A stretch of 64,000 bases of DNA from Moorena producens 3L (GCF_000211815.1 NZ_GL890970.1:94186-158185), one strand, 5' to 3'; positions 7,732 to 15,705 are shown, numbered from the stretch's first letter. Notes: generated by a model not told the origin, from the sequence alone. A program made the numbers and translations.

Positions 7732-8234
7732 TTAGCTAATTCCCGAAAAGCATTGCGATAGTTTTTGCGAGTTATCGCGAAAGCTTCCATTGCTGCCTCG
7801 AATTCAGAATTATCTGGAATACTAGCAGGATTTGACACTGTAATACTCATTTCCTTTTGAAGCTGAACCAGAAGTTGCTGAATTGGGACTGATTCTTGAG
7901 CTATTTCCTTAGCTGAAGCTACAGAGTCTGAGGCATTTAACACCGTAATAAAATTCCGAAGGTCTTCTTGATAACTCTCGGCTGCATCTTCAAAATCAGA
8001 CCCAGCGCAATTGAGGCGTTCTCCTGGGTCAGCTTGCAAAATACCACGAGCCTTCTTGTAAGCCTCTTCCAAGGGAGCCAAACCCTTAGCCAAGAAATGA
8101 AGATTGGAAACACCGGAGGGAAACTCCTTCCCAAGGGCATTTAACTCACCCTGAAGTTCCGCTGAGAGTGAATCCTCTAGCTGAGTTAGGGCGACCAAGA
8201 AGGCTTTGAGGGTGATTGCATCTAGGGAGTTCAT
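7728..8234 (-). CDS. Unrecognised 168-aa protein, candidate Doc partner/antitoxin
   Basis: A largely helical, acidic protein (EAYKKARGIL, NFITVLNAS, QQLLVQLQKEM) without membrane segments or a recognisable DNA-binding motif. The C-terminal ~25 residues (NSEFEAAMEAFAITRKNYRNA) are amphipathic and could clamp a toxin, as antitoxin tails do. It overlaps doc by ATGA and precedes it, the normal antitoxin position. It is twice the length of Phd and shows no similarity to it that I can see. Upstream (8235-8406) lies the duplicated ATPase 3' flank. Function is inferred from position only. It might instead be an unrelated helical protein fused into the operon. Confidence 0.6.
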   Translation of the reverse strand: MNSLDAITLKAFLVALTQLEDSLSAELQGELNALGKEFPSGVSNLHFLAKGLAPLEEAYKKARGILQADPGERLNCAGSDFEDAAESYQEDLRNFITVLNASDSVASAKEIAQESVPIQQLLVQLQKEMSITVSNPASIPDNSEFEAAMEAFAITRKNYRNAFRELAK

Positions 8235-8293
8235 GGCTTGAAGTGTGCGTTTATTAGCTCAGGCAAGTCAAAAAGGATAAAGCGTCTTTCATT

Positions 8294-8406
8294 GGGCATC
8301 ATAGATAATACCCAGAGTGTAGCAAAAAAGTAGTAAACATAACACAGAATAAAAATGCGATTGACCTACAGTCACGCTACTTGAGGTGCATCTACTGAAT
8401 TTGAGA
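8294..8406 (-). repeat. ATPase 3' flank, duplicated at 6960-7073
   Basis: About 110 bp between the ATPase stop and the 168-aa gene recurs upstream of the 6722-6952 antitoxin with few mismatches. Both toxin-antitoxin operons therefore have the same upstream DNA, which could carry a shared promoter. I could not place a convincing -35/-10 pair. Confidence 0.75.
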
Positions 8407-9663
8407 TCAACTTAAACGCTGGCAAAGCCACAAAGCAAACAGAGGTAAAGCCAGTCGGTAGCCTTGCTCGGAGCCATAAATCAAACCTTTGTGCTGCAAC
8501 CCAGCGATCGCTCCTTGGAGAGAACCCCCTCTCGATAGGTAATGCTTTTGAATGTAATCTCGACTTTGTGGCTTGTCGGTAGGGTCTAGGGCCAGGGATT
8601 CTAAAAGATGGGCTTGATTAGCTGGAAGCAGCATCAGTAATGACTCGAAGACCATGGATAAGTCCGCTAGCAGTTCTTGGATGGCCTGCTGAACATGGCC
8701 ATCACGAATTAGCCCATCAGAAACTCGTACCGACTTGAGGCGTCGCACCAGTGCCGAAGCATCACCGAAGTGTCCTTGGACGGCATTGACAAAGATTTCC
8801 AGTGCTTGCGATCGCGGATCGAAGGTCAGCCGTTGCGTATGCAAAACTTCAGTTACCCAAGCCGCAACCACATCATTAGCTAAAGGAGCCAGCTGCACGA
8901 TTTCCAAATTATTCCCTGGTTCATGGGGATAAATACTAGTTTCTGCAATCGTTGCCACTAGTACATAACTTACCTGAGTCTGACCCTCGATCTGTTCCCT
9001 CAAAAATTTTTCCCACACCCCATGACGATCCCAAGAGCGGATGTGGGGGAAACTTTCCAAAATCAACACTACCCGTTCCCCCTCAGATTCAGCTAACCTT
9101 TGCAGGAGATCGAGTAATGCTTCAAATGCTTTCCGTTGCAGCTCTTTGCTCTGGATCCGAACTGGTTTAAGTCCCTCTGTGCCACTGGCTTCATCCTTCA
9201 GGACAAATAATTCCGCTGCCTTACCTTCAATCCAATCTGCCATTAGAGCTTGAACCGTTGCCATTGGAAAGGTCTGGTTTATGCTCTCCCACAGCAGTTG
9301 CACAAAGCGCTGACCATCCGTAACCCGGATGCAGTCAACCTCCAGGATTTTAACTCCAACTTCCCGTGCGGCCCGCCTTACCAAAGTCCGCCGTCCGCTT
9401 CCGGGCACTCCCACAATCAGCAGATTGCCATCACGGGCTAAAACTTGAGTGATGCGCTGGAATTGTGCTTGCCGCCCAACCAATTCAAATGGTACTGATA
9501 AATCCAAAAGATTCACGGCTAATGCATCCCGATCCCAAGTGTAGACATCCTTCGGCGGCACACCTTCACTAGTTGGCAACCCCCCAATTGTATCGCTAAC
9601 TGTATCGCTGACATCCTCAGGGCTGAGGTTAACCATTGATTTGCCATCAGTCGATTCTGTCAT
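8407..9663 (-). CDS. P-loop (AAA/STAND-like) ATPase with atypical Walker A
   Basis: A 418-aa protein. Residues 1-55 are a low-complexity leader. A P-loop at 85-93 reads GVPGSGRRT, preceded by FELVGRQAQFQRI (a VGR box typical of AAA/STAND ATPases), and a Walker-B-like strand VVLILESF lies near 197. Arg replaces the invariant Walker A Lys, so ATP hydrolysis may be impaired. The C-terminus (AIAGLQHKGLIYGSEQGYRL) looks like a winged helix. It is upstream of the Doc operon on the same strand, and a deleted second copy lies at 6960-7225. It may regulate, or be cargo with, the toxin-antitoxin cluster; the function is unknown. The last codons are within the segment that was duplicated. Confidence 0.75.
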   Translation of the reverse strand: MTESTDGKSMVNLSPEDVSDTVSDTIGGLPTSEGVPPKDVYTWDRDALAVNLLDLSVPFELVGRQAQFQRITQVLARDGNLLIVGVPGSGRRTLVRRAAREVGVKILEVDCIRVTDGQRFVQLLWESINQTFPMATVQALMADWIEGKAAELFVLKDEASGTEGLKPVRIQSKELQRKAFEALLDLLQRLAESEGERVVLILESFPHIRSWDRHGVWEKFLREQIEGQTQVSYVLVATIAETSIYPHEPGNNLEIVQLAPLANDVVAAWVTEVLHTQRLTFDPRSQALEIFVNAVQGHFGDASALVRRLKSVRVSDGLIRDGHVQQAIQELLADLSMVFESLLMLLPANQAHLLESLALDPTDKPQSRDYIQKHYLSRGGSLQGAIAGLQHKGLIYGSEQGYRLALPLFALWLCQRLS

Positions 9664-9866
9664 CTGCTATTGCCCGTGTTTTTCCCAATTCCAAGCTCAA
9701 ACCAAAACCTTGGTGTGGCATGAGTCTATAGTTTACCTTGGAACTTTTCAATAGTGTCAATCGTTCCTAGCACTATTAAAACGTGCTATATATTTTATAG
9801 CACTGTTCGACAGTATCATTGTATAAAGATAATTACCACCAACCCTTACCCAATAGGCAAAAACCC

Positions 9867-10202
9867 GTGTTAGAAGCATTCATATTTGCCACAATATTGT
9901 GCGGATTTTTCGGCATCATCCTGAAAAAGAACCTGGTTATGAAAATCATCTCTATGGATATCATGAGCACGGGGGTGATTGCCTATTACGTGTTGGTTGC
10001 ATCCCGAGATGGTTTATTCACACCCATTCTTTCAAACGTCGAAAATAGGGCTTACGCAGATCCAGTTCCCCAGGCAGTGATCTTGACAGCGATTGTGATC
10101 GGCTTTTCGATTCAAGCCTTGATGCTAGTAGGTGTTATGAAACTGGCACGGGACAATCCCACCCTGGAAAGCAACGAGATCGAGAATAATAATACCCCAT
10201 GA
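9867..10202 (+). CDS. mrpC: Mrp/Mnh-type antiporter subunit C (NuoK-like)
   Basis: About 111 aa from a GTG start (VLEAFIFATILCGFFGII). An upstream TTG at 9819 would add 16 poorly conserved residues, so I prefer 9867, where the family's first transmembrane helix begins. Three membrane segments are visible (~3-20, ~28-48, ~72-92). NuoK-like MrpC packs against the D subunit in the Na+/H+ antiporter of the cytoplasmic membrane. It overlaps mrpD by 4 nt. The gene is first of the operon. In cyanobacteria, Mrp complexes are linked to Na+ homeostasis and Na+-dependent bicarbonate uptake. Confidence 0.85.
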   Translation: MLEAFIFATILCGFFGIILKKNLVMKIISMDIMSTGVIAYYVLVASRDGLFTPILSNVENRAYADPVPQAVILTAIVIGFSIQALMLVGVMKLARDNPTLESNEIENNNTP

Positions 10203-11638
10203 GTACCATTACCATTGCCTGGATTGCCCTACCGCTATTTGTGGGATTCAGCATTTATCTGATCCCCAAACTTGACCGATACCTCGCCCTAGGCGTTGCC
10301 ATGGTTTCGGTTGAATATGGGACACAGCTATTTCTTCGAGCAAAATCGCCATTAACCTTACAGCTGCTAGATAATTTCGGTGTCACATTACTAGTTGATC
10401 AATTAAGCGCCTTTTTTATCTTGACCAATGGGCTGGTAACGGCAGCAGTCATCCTCTACTGTTGGCAAAGTGGTAAAACAGCTTTTTTTTATACCCAAAC
10501 CATTATTTTACATGGCAGTGTCAATGCCGTATTTATCTGTGCAGATTTGATCAGTTTATACGTAGCATTAGAGGTAATCAGTATTGCTGCGTTTCTGTTG
10601 ATTGCCTATCCCCGAACCGACCGATCAATTTGGGTAGCCTTGCGCTATCTTTTGATCAGCAATACAGCCATGCTGTTTTATCTGATCGGCGCAATTTTAG
10701 TCTATCAGGCCAATCATTCCTTTGCCTTTGAAGGCTTGGGCGGAGCAACTCCAGAAGCTCTTGCCCTGATCTTTCTGGCACTGTTAGTCAAGGGGGGAAT
10801 ATTTGTATCAGGATTGTGGTTACCCTTGACCCACTCCGAATCTCAGAGCCCAGTGTCGGCGTTGCTATCGGGAGTTGTGGTCAAAACGGGAGTCTTTCCA
10901 CTGTTGCGTTTTGCTCTGATTGTGGAGGAACTTGCTCCCATCGTCAGGATATTTGGAGTGGGGACAGCGCTTCTGGGAGTAGGCTATGCCGTCTTTGAAA
11001 AAGATACCAAGCGTATGCTGGCTTTTCATACCATTTCCCAGTTAGGCTTTATCCTCGCCGCACCAGAAGTGGGGGGCTTTTATGCCCTGACCCACGGCCT
11101 GGTGAAAGGGGCGCTCTTTTTAATCGCGGGTGTTTTGCCCAGCCGCAACCTCAAGGAACTGCAACATCAGCCGATTAATACCCAAATCTGGATTGCCCTG
11201 GCTATAGCTAGCTTCTCAATTTCCGGCTTTCCCTTATTGTCAGGCTTTGGGGCGAAGGTGTTGACCATGAAGAATCTAGTGCCCTGGCAAGTTATCGGTA
11301 TGAATATTGCTGCCGTAGGAACAGCAATATCCTTTGCTAAATTCATTTTTCTGCCCCATGGGGATGGCAGCCAAGGGCAGGTAAAGGTCGGTTTTTGGTT
11401 AGCGATGATACTGTTGCTCGGTGGGCTGATTGCCGTCAATGGTGTGTATTACCAAGCATATAATTATGCCAATATTATCAAACCCCTGGCAACCATTGCC
11501 CTTGGGTGGTTGGCATATTTGTTGATTTTCAAACGATCTGTAATCAAGCTGCCCCGTGTGCTTGAAGAATTTGACCATCTCATTGGGATGATGAGTCTGA
11601 TGTTAATCCTACTGTTCTGGATGGTGTTTCAACCATGA
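10199..11638 (+). CDS. mrpD: Mrp/Mnh-type antiporter subunit D (NuoN/NuoM-like)
   Basis: A 479-aa polytopic protein of the proton-conducting antiporter family. YVALEVISIAAFLLIAYPRT carries the conserved helix-5 Glu, ALLVKGGIFVSGLWLPLTHS carries the conserved Lys, and YAVFEKDTKRMLAFHTISQLGF is typical of the discontinuous-helix region. There are about 14 hydrophobic segments. It is the only large antiporter subunit in the operon; the MrpA NuoL-like partner is not present here. It overlaps mrpC (4 nt) and mrpE (4 nt), indicating tight translational coupling. Confidence 0.9.
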   Translation: MSTITIAWIALPLFVGFSIYLIPKLDRYLALGVAMVSVEYGTQLFLRAKSPLTLQLLDNFGVTLLVDQLSAFFILTNGLVTAAVILYCWQSGKTAFFYTQTIILHGSVNAVFICADLISLYVALEVISIAAFLLIAYPRTDRSIWVALRYLLISNTAMLFYLIGAILVYQANHSFAFEGLGGATPEALALIFLALLVKGGIFVSGLWLPLTHSESQSPVSALLSGVVVKTGVFPLLRFALIVEELAPIVRIFGVGTALLGVGYAVFEKDTKRMLAFHTISQLGFILAAPEVGGFYALTHGLVKGALFLIAGVLPSRNLKELQHQPINTQIWIALAIASFSISGFPLLSGFGAKVLTMKNLVPWQVIGMNIAAVGTAISFAKFIFLPHGDGSQGQVKVGFWLAMILLLGGLIAVNGVYYQAYNYANIIKPLATIALGWLAYLLIFKRSVIKLPRVLEEFDHLIGMMSLMLILLFWMVFQP

Positions 11639-12024
11639 TTGGGCATCTAAATCTAATCTTACGACTGGTTATCTGGTTTTTGCTGACTGCCAATCTGAGT
11701 CCGTCAAATATCATCATTGGCATTGCGATCGCATTCCTATTACCAGGACGCCCCAAAACCCCAGAAGCCTTAAAGGATTGGCTCCGGGTGCTCGGTGAAG
11801 TGATAGTGGCGATTCCCCAGGCATATATTGAGGCATTTGAAATCATGCTCCGTCCCCATAAGCACGAAGATGTGATCATGGAAGGAGTCAAACCCCAACG
11901 GACCCCTGGGCTAATATTCCTGGATATATTCCTGATCACCTTTACACCAAAAACCATTGTGTTGAAATACCACCAAGATGGCAGGTACGAAGTACACCGG
12001 GTTAGACGGAGGAGAAAGCGATGA
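11635..12024 (+). CDS. mrpE: Mrp/Mnh-type antiporter subunit E
   Basis: A 129-aa protein with two N-terminal membrane segments (LRLVIWFLLTANLSPSNIII..IAIAFLL). A soluble tail follows, with VIVAIPQAYIEAFEIMLRPH and FLITFTPKTIVLKYHQDG, the usual MrpE signature of membrane hairpin plus cytoplasmic domain. It overlaps mrpD and mrpF by 4 nt each. MrpE is needed for complex assembly in characterised systems and does not itself conduct ions. Confidence 0.88.
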   Translation: MIGHLNLILRLVIWFLLTANLSPSNIIIGIAIAFLLPGRPKTPEALKDWLRVLGEVIVAIPQAYIEAFEIMLRPHKHEDVIMEGVKPQRTPGLIFLDIFLITFTPKTIVLKYHQDGRYEVHRVRRRRKR

Positions 12025-12296
12025 CACTGATCCTGATTGCCATGATTCTGGCTCTGCTCATCCCCATTTATGAGGCTTGGCAAGATGATGATATTTGGCA
12101 AAAAATGTTGGCATTTGCCAGTATTGCCACCAAAACATCGATCATGATCCTAGTGGTATCTGTTTTGCGCGATGATTGGATGATCGGTGTTGTCGGGGTG
12201 ATCATCCTGAGTGTGGGGAATGCTGGATTAATGCTACTGGCACATGTAATTAAACGAGTCAATAACCCCAACCTAAGAGGATGGGGCGAGGGATGA
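12021..12296 (+). CDS. mrpF: Mrp/Mnh-type antiporter subunit F
   Basis: A 91-aa protein with three hydrophobic helices and the central pattern DDIWQKMLAFASIATKTSIM, matching MrpF. It overlaps mrpE by 4 nt. Immediately after the stop the sequence changes to the left end of an IS carrying isrB, so the operon is physically separated from mrpG-B by about 1.67 kb. The last ~10 residues (NPNLRGWGEG) could include a few insertion-derived codons, though the length is normal. Confidence 0.85.
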   Translation: MTLILIAMILALLIPIYEAWQDDDIWQKMLAFASIATKTSIMILVVSVLRDDWMIGVVGVIILSVGNAGLMLLAHVIKRVNNPNLRGWGEG

Positions 12297-12299
12297 CGA

Positions 12300-12479
12300 C
12301 CAACTGTCCGTGTTTGACTAGACCATTGAGCCGAATTTTGGTACGAACATCCGGATGCTTCCCCAGTCCGGATCTCTTCAAAACTGTGTCGTCAGTTGCT
12401 CTTAGACAGGACATCTTAGATTCGGTGGTCGAGGGGACGGGTAATCAACCCAAATACTTTTCTCGTGAGGTTTATCACC
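12300..12479 (+). ncRNA. Candidate omega RNA for IsrB
   Basis: About 180 nt of noncoding DNA precede isrB, the place where omega RNAs of IscB/IsrB are encoded. A perfect 7-bp stem ATCCGGA (12349-12355) / TCCGGAT (12367-12373) is visible. It is followed by GGTCGAGGGGACGGGTAATC just upstream of the start, a G-rich stretch that could pair in the conserved core. Known IsrB omega RNAs are longer (around 300 nt), so the RNA may start further left or this one may be compact. In such systems the guide would be encoded by the DNA flanking the left end, which here is mrpF. Confidence 0.45.
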
Positions 12480-13556
12480 ATGCTACGAGTTCCAGTTATT
12501 TCACCTGATGGCAAACCATTGATGCCTACAAAAGCCTCTCGTGCTCGGCGTTGGCTTAATCAAGGTTTAGCTGTTATTTACCAAAACGATCTAAATGTTT
12601 TTGCTGTTCAGTTAGTCAACCAACCGTCTGGAGAACAAACTCAGGACATTGCTATTGGGATTGATCCTGGAAAGATGTTTTCTGGTATTGCTGTTCAGTC
12701 AAATAATGCCACTCTTTGGACAGGGCATTTAGTGTTGCCGTACAAAAAAGTCCGCGTACGCATGGATACTCGACAAATGATGCGAAGAACTCGTAGAAGC
12801 CGTCGAATAAACCGCAAGGTACCTTACTCGCAAAGGTCTCATAGACAAAAACGATTCTCAAATAGAGTAAGCAAAAAGGTACCTCCTTCAATTCGAGCAA
12901 ACCGCCAGTTAGAGCAAAGAGTAGCCAAAGAACTTAGCCTTTTGTACCCAGTAAAAGCCATCGTTTATGAAATAGTCAAGGCTAGAGGAAACAAGGGTTT
13001 TTCTCCTGTTATGGTAGGCCAATATTGGTCAATATCTCAGCTAGAAAAAATAGCCCCAGTCACTCAAAAACAAGGCTGGGAGACTGCTCTAAAAAGGGAA
13101 GCGTTAGGACTAGTCAAGGACAAAACCGACAAAAGTCGGCAGTCAGTCAACACTCATGCGGTAGATGGGATAGCTTTAGCTGCTACTCATTTCTTCCGGC
13201 GCAAGAATTACTATCACAGCAAAGGCAAATTGAGTGTTCCAGAAAACTGCAATATAACTAACACTTTGATCTTTGTGATTAGACGTGCTCCTATAAGTCG
13301 TCGTCAATTACACCTGTTGCAATTTTCTAAAGGTGGAAAACGGCGCAAATACGGTGGAACAACTACTAGTCATGGTTTTCGCAAAGGAGATTATGTTGAA
13401 GCTGTTAAAGCCGGAAAAGTAACCCGTGGTTGGGTAAGCGGTGAAACAGCAAGACAGGTTTCTGTGAGCGATATCGATTGGAAGCGGATAGGACAATTCA
13501 CCGCCCGGAAAGTCCGACTCCTAAAACGTTCAACGGGCTTAATTGTAAACTACTAA
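12480..13556 (+). CDS. isrB: IsrB (HNH-less IscB relative), omega-RNA-guided nickase candidate
   Basis: About 358 aa from ATG 12480, preferred over 12465 because it opens with the conserved N-terminal domain and has GTGAGG upstream. Numbered from the 12465 Met: the PLMP domain has GKPLMP at 16-21; RuvC-I is IGIDPGKMFSGIAV with Asp67; an Arg-rich bridge helix spans ~104-118 (RQMMRRTRRSRRINR); RuvC-II is IVYEI with Glu169; RuvC-III is NTHAVDGIALAA with His231 and Asp234. Only ~60 residues separate RuvC-II and III, with no HNH Cys/His motif, which distinguishes IsrB from IscB. The C-terminal domain (RRQLHLLQFSKGGKRRKYGG) matches the family. All RuvC residues are intact, so it may be active. Confidence 0.85.
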   Translation: MLRVPVISPDGKPLMPTKASRARRWLNQGLAVIYQNDLNVFAVQLVNQPSGEQTQDIAIGIDPGKMFSGIAVQSNNATLWTGHLVLPYKKVRVRMDTRQMMRRTRRSRRINRKVPYSQRSHRQKRFSNRVSKKVPPSIRANRQLEQRVAKELSLLYPVKAIVYEIVKARGNKGFSPVMVGQYWSISQLEKIAPVTQKQGWETALKREALGLVKDKTDKSRQSVNTHAVDGIALAATHFFRRKNYYHSKGKLSVPENCNITNTLIFVIRRAPISRRQLHLLQFSKGGKRRKYGGTTTSHGFRKGDYVEAVKAGKVTRGWVSGETARQVSVSDIDWKRIGQFTARKVRLLKRSTGLIVNY

Positions 13557-13563
13557 TTGGAGG

Positions 13564-13610
13564 CGCGGCTTTCCTCCCCACCCTGTAGAGGGATGGGGTA
13601 TCCAGCCGCG
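13564..13610 (+). other. Right-end hairpin of the isrB element
   Basis: Nested stems: CGCGGCT (13564-13570) with AGCCGCG (13604-13610), CCCCA (13576-13580) with TGGGG (13594-13598), and CCCT with AGGG around a GTAG loop. It starts 7 nt after the isrB stop. This is the type of subterminal hairpin recognised by Y1 transposases, and it may also attenuate transcription into mrpG. Confidence 0.75.
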
Positions 13611-13660
13611 AAGACTGATGAGCGATGTATAGACTTCTTTCAGAAGTCGGGAACAGCGGA

Positions 13661-13965
13661 TCTGGGAACAGGGAACAGTGGACAAGAATTCACGAAAAGC
13701 GATGCAGTCGGCCAAAGGGGGTTACCCCCACTCGCGCTTTGCATCAAGAACAGTATCAGAAAACTACTTTTTCAAGAGGTCTTATAGCAATTTGCATATA
13801 AGTTAATGATGAAAATGGGGCAAACACAATAAAATTTACTTCTTAATTGGCAATAATAAATAACTTATGTTGGATGCAAAATGCTCTATTTACTGTTCCC
13901 TATTCCCTGTTCCCTGTTCCCTAAAAAACTATAAATATGTACTTAACAAAGTCGCAAAACGCTAT
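13661..13965 (+). repeat. Repeat-rich gap between the isrB element and mrpG
   Basis: GGGAACA-type units occur around 13661-13680 and a TTCCCTG/TTCCCTA heptamer run at about 13895-13923. No gene is visible. The heptamer run stays open in the mrpG frame, giving a misleading longer reading frame from 13867. Confidence 0.75.
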
Positions 13966-14244
13966 ATGATTAATGCACTGAGTTACACTTGCATAGGTGT
14001 CGGAATCCTATTCTGGTTTTGGGGAACCTTTCCCCTAATCGGTCACCGATCAGTATTATTCAAGCTGCATAGTCTTTCAGTGGCAGATACCCTGGGATCG
14101 ATGAGTATCATCGTCGGGCTGCTCCTGAAGATACCCAGTGAATGGCCGCTGCTGATTCTCGCCATTATCTCCTTGGCGATCTGGAATACAGTGTTGGGAT
14201 ATGTGTTGGCTTACTGTTCCAGTAGTGGGGGTGACAATGACTGA
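13966..14244 (+). CDS. mrpG: Mrp/Mnh-type antiporter subunit G
   Basis: 92 aa from ATG 13966 (MINALSYTCIGVGILFWFWG). The in-frame upstream extension is encoded by repeat DNA and is rejected. There are three membrane helices. The pattern VLFKLHSLSVADTLGSMSII is the MrpG signature (LHSLSVADTLG). The gene ends inside the start of the next gene (ATGACTGA, 8-nt overlap). Its separation from mrpF by the IS and repeats suggests that expression of G-A-B now depends on readthrough or a new promoter in 13611-13965. Confidence 0.88.
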   Translation: MINALSYTCIGVGILFWFWGTFPLIGHRSVLFKLHSLSVADTLGSMSIIVGLLLKIPSEWPLLILAIISLAIWNTVLGYVLAYCSSSGGDND

Positions 14245-14911
14245 TAGCTATATTTATGTCATAACCGCCCTACTGCCTTTGTCCGCCTGCATGCTGGTAT
14301 TTCAGGTCAATCCATACCATGCTCTGGTGATCCGAGGCATACTGGGAGCGGTGGCGGCTTTGGTCTATGCAATGTTTGGGGCAGCGGATGTGGCTTTGAC
14401 TGAAGCGTTGGTGGGTACAATGCTAGCCATTACCCTCTATGCGGTTGCGGTGCGTTCATCCTTAACCATGCGTCTGGGAGTAATCCAAGACTGGGAAGAA
14501 GTTGAGGCAGATGGGGAGTCTTTAGCAGAGGGCAAGACCAAACCGGATTTTGGGGAACTGATGGATGACTTACGGACAATTCTGAGCAAACACTATATGC
14601 GCCTTGAGCTGGTAACCTACACAGATAGGGAGACCTTGCACCGGGCGCTGATAGAAAAAGAAGTCCATGGGACCTGTACCGAAGATGAGGGATGGCTCTT
14701 TGAGCAAGACCAGAGGGGATTAGCTCCAGGAGCTACCCAGAAGGCATCACCACAGGATGATCAAGACCAGGTAGGGCAAGAGTATGAAACCCTACCTTAT
14801 CACACCCAGACCAGGGTTCAACGCCTCTATGAGATCATGCAAAGTGAACTTTCATTATCGGCGACAAGCTTGACTTATTTAAATGTACCAGAGGCAGGGG
14901 GAGATCATTAA
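14237..14911 (+). CDS. MrpA C-terminal/MbhD-like (DUF4040) antiporter subunit with soluble tail
   Basis: 224 aa from ATG 14237, which overlaps the mrpG stop; a start at 14201 would lie inside mrpG. Three N-terminal membrane helices carry NPYHALVIRGILGAVAALVY and ALVGTMLAITLYAVAVRSSL, which match the DUF4040/MbhD segment that is the C-terminal part of MrpA in Bacillus. Residues ~95-224 form a hydrophilic, acidic and Gln-rich extension (DDLRTILSKHYMRLELVTYT) of a kind I associate with cyanobacterial versions. It is followed by mrpB with a TAATG overlap. It probably anchors the B/G side of the complex. Confidence 0.8.
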   Translation: MTDSYIYVITALLPLSACMLVFQVNPYHALVIRGILGAVAALVYAMFGAADVALTEALVGTMLAITLYAVAVRSSLTMRLGVIQDWEEVEADGESLAEGKTKPDFGELMDDLRTILSKHYMRLELVTYTDRETLHRALIEKEVHGTCTEDEGWLFEQDQRGLAPGATQKASPQDDQDQVGQEYETLPYHTQTRVQRLYEIMQSELSLSATSLTYLNVPEAGGDH

Positions 14912-15573
14912 TGAAATGGATTTACATTGCAGCAGGGATAGCGCTGTACGTCAAATTTATGGTTTTGCCCAATCCGGCGGCAGACTTATCAGATATGTCT
15001 ATCGTCGAATCCGTTGTACAAGATAGTGGGGTGCCCAATGCGGTTTCGGGTATCATTTTCCGGAATCGGCTCTATGACACCATCTTTGAAGTGGTGGTAT
15101 TTTCGATCGCGATCATGGGAGCTAAATTTCTACTGGCCGATGAAAAGCCCTTCTGCACGATCTACCAATTTACCGATAAACCATCCATTGTTCTAGCCCG
15201 TCTGGGAGCGACGATTGCTGCCTTGGTAGGTATAGAGTTGGCGATTCGGGGGCATCTGAGTCCAGGGGGTGGTTTTGCGGCTGGGGTGGCGGGGGGAACC
15301 GCAATCGGTCTAGTTGCCATTACCTCATCATTCCAGTGGATGCAGGGGTTCTACAAGCGTTGGCAAGCTGCTAGGTGGGAGAAGGTTTCAGTTCTGATTT
15401 TTATTGTACTAGCGGTTATAACCTTGACGGGAGTAGAATTACCCCAAGGGGAGTTGCAGACACTTGTCAGCGCTGCCGTCATCCCCATACTCAATATATT
15501 GGTTGCAGTAAAAGTTGCCTTGGGTTCGTGGGCAGTTATTTTGGTTTTTATTCATCATCGGGGATTGCTATGA
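14911..15573 (+). CDS. mrpB: Mrp/Mnh-type antiporter subunit B
   Basis: A 220-aa membrane protein. The central MnhB domain has RLGATIAALVGIELAIRGHL, then SPGGGFAAGVAGGTAIGL, the diagnostic loop, with GHLSPGGGF intact. An N-terminal extension of about 85 residues contains two further helices (IYIAAGIALYVKFMVL; FEVVVFSIAIMGAKFLLAD), resembling the MbhE-like part of MrpA fused to MrpB. The start overlaps the previous stop by one base. It is last in the operon; downstream is a repeat-rich spacer with an inverted repeat at 15665-15705 that could act as a terminator-like structure. Confidence 0.88.
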   Translation: MKWIYIAAGIALYVKFMVLPNPAADLSDMSIVESVVQDSGVPNAVSGIIFRNRLYDTIFEVVVFSIAIMGAKFLLADEKPFCTIYQFTDKPSIVLARLGATIAALVGIELAIRGHLSPGGGFAAGVAGGTAIGLVAITSSFQWMQGFYKRWQAARWEKVSVLIFIVLAVITLTGVELPQGELQTLVSAAVIPILNILVAVKVALGSWAVILVFIHHRGLL

Positions 15574-15664
15574 TCGATTACAGCGGTTTTCAATTCAGGG
15601 AACAGGGAACAGCGGATCACTGGAACAGAACAAAAATTATGTGTACCTTATAGTTATGAAAAAC

Positions 15665-15705
15665 GGTGCGCTTGACCCGTAATTAAATTCGCCACGGGTC
15701 GCACC
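15665..15705 (+). repeat. Dispersed inverted repeat GGTGCG...CGCACC
   Basis: GGTGCG (15665-15670) and GACCCGT (15674-15680) pair with ACGGGTC (15694-15700) and CGCACC (15700-15705). A reverse copy is at 33241-33281 and a decayed one at 4293-4336. A spare small palindromic family or a bidirectional terminator-like element are both possible. Confidence 0.75.

Larger units (their letters stand above)
12290..13620 (+). mobile_element. IS200/IS605-group element carrying isrB, inserted in the mrp operon
   Basis: The element lies between mrpF and mrpG and has no inverted termini, as expected for this group. The left boundary is just after the mrpF stop and is not resolved to the base. The right end is a strong imperfect hairpin (13564-13610). 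No TnpA Y1 transposase is present, so movement would need TnpA in trans. Its strand matches the operon, so readthrough of mrpG-B is possible but would cross the right-end hairpin. Confidence 0.75.

Noticed and set aside
12281..12508. Plus-strand frame before isrB
   Set aside because: Covers the probable omega RNA and element left end; the sequence shows stems rather than codon-like constraint.
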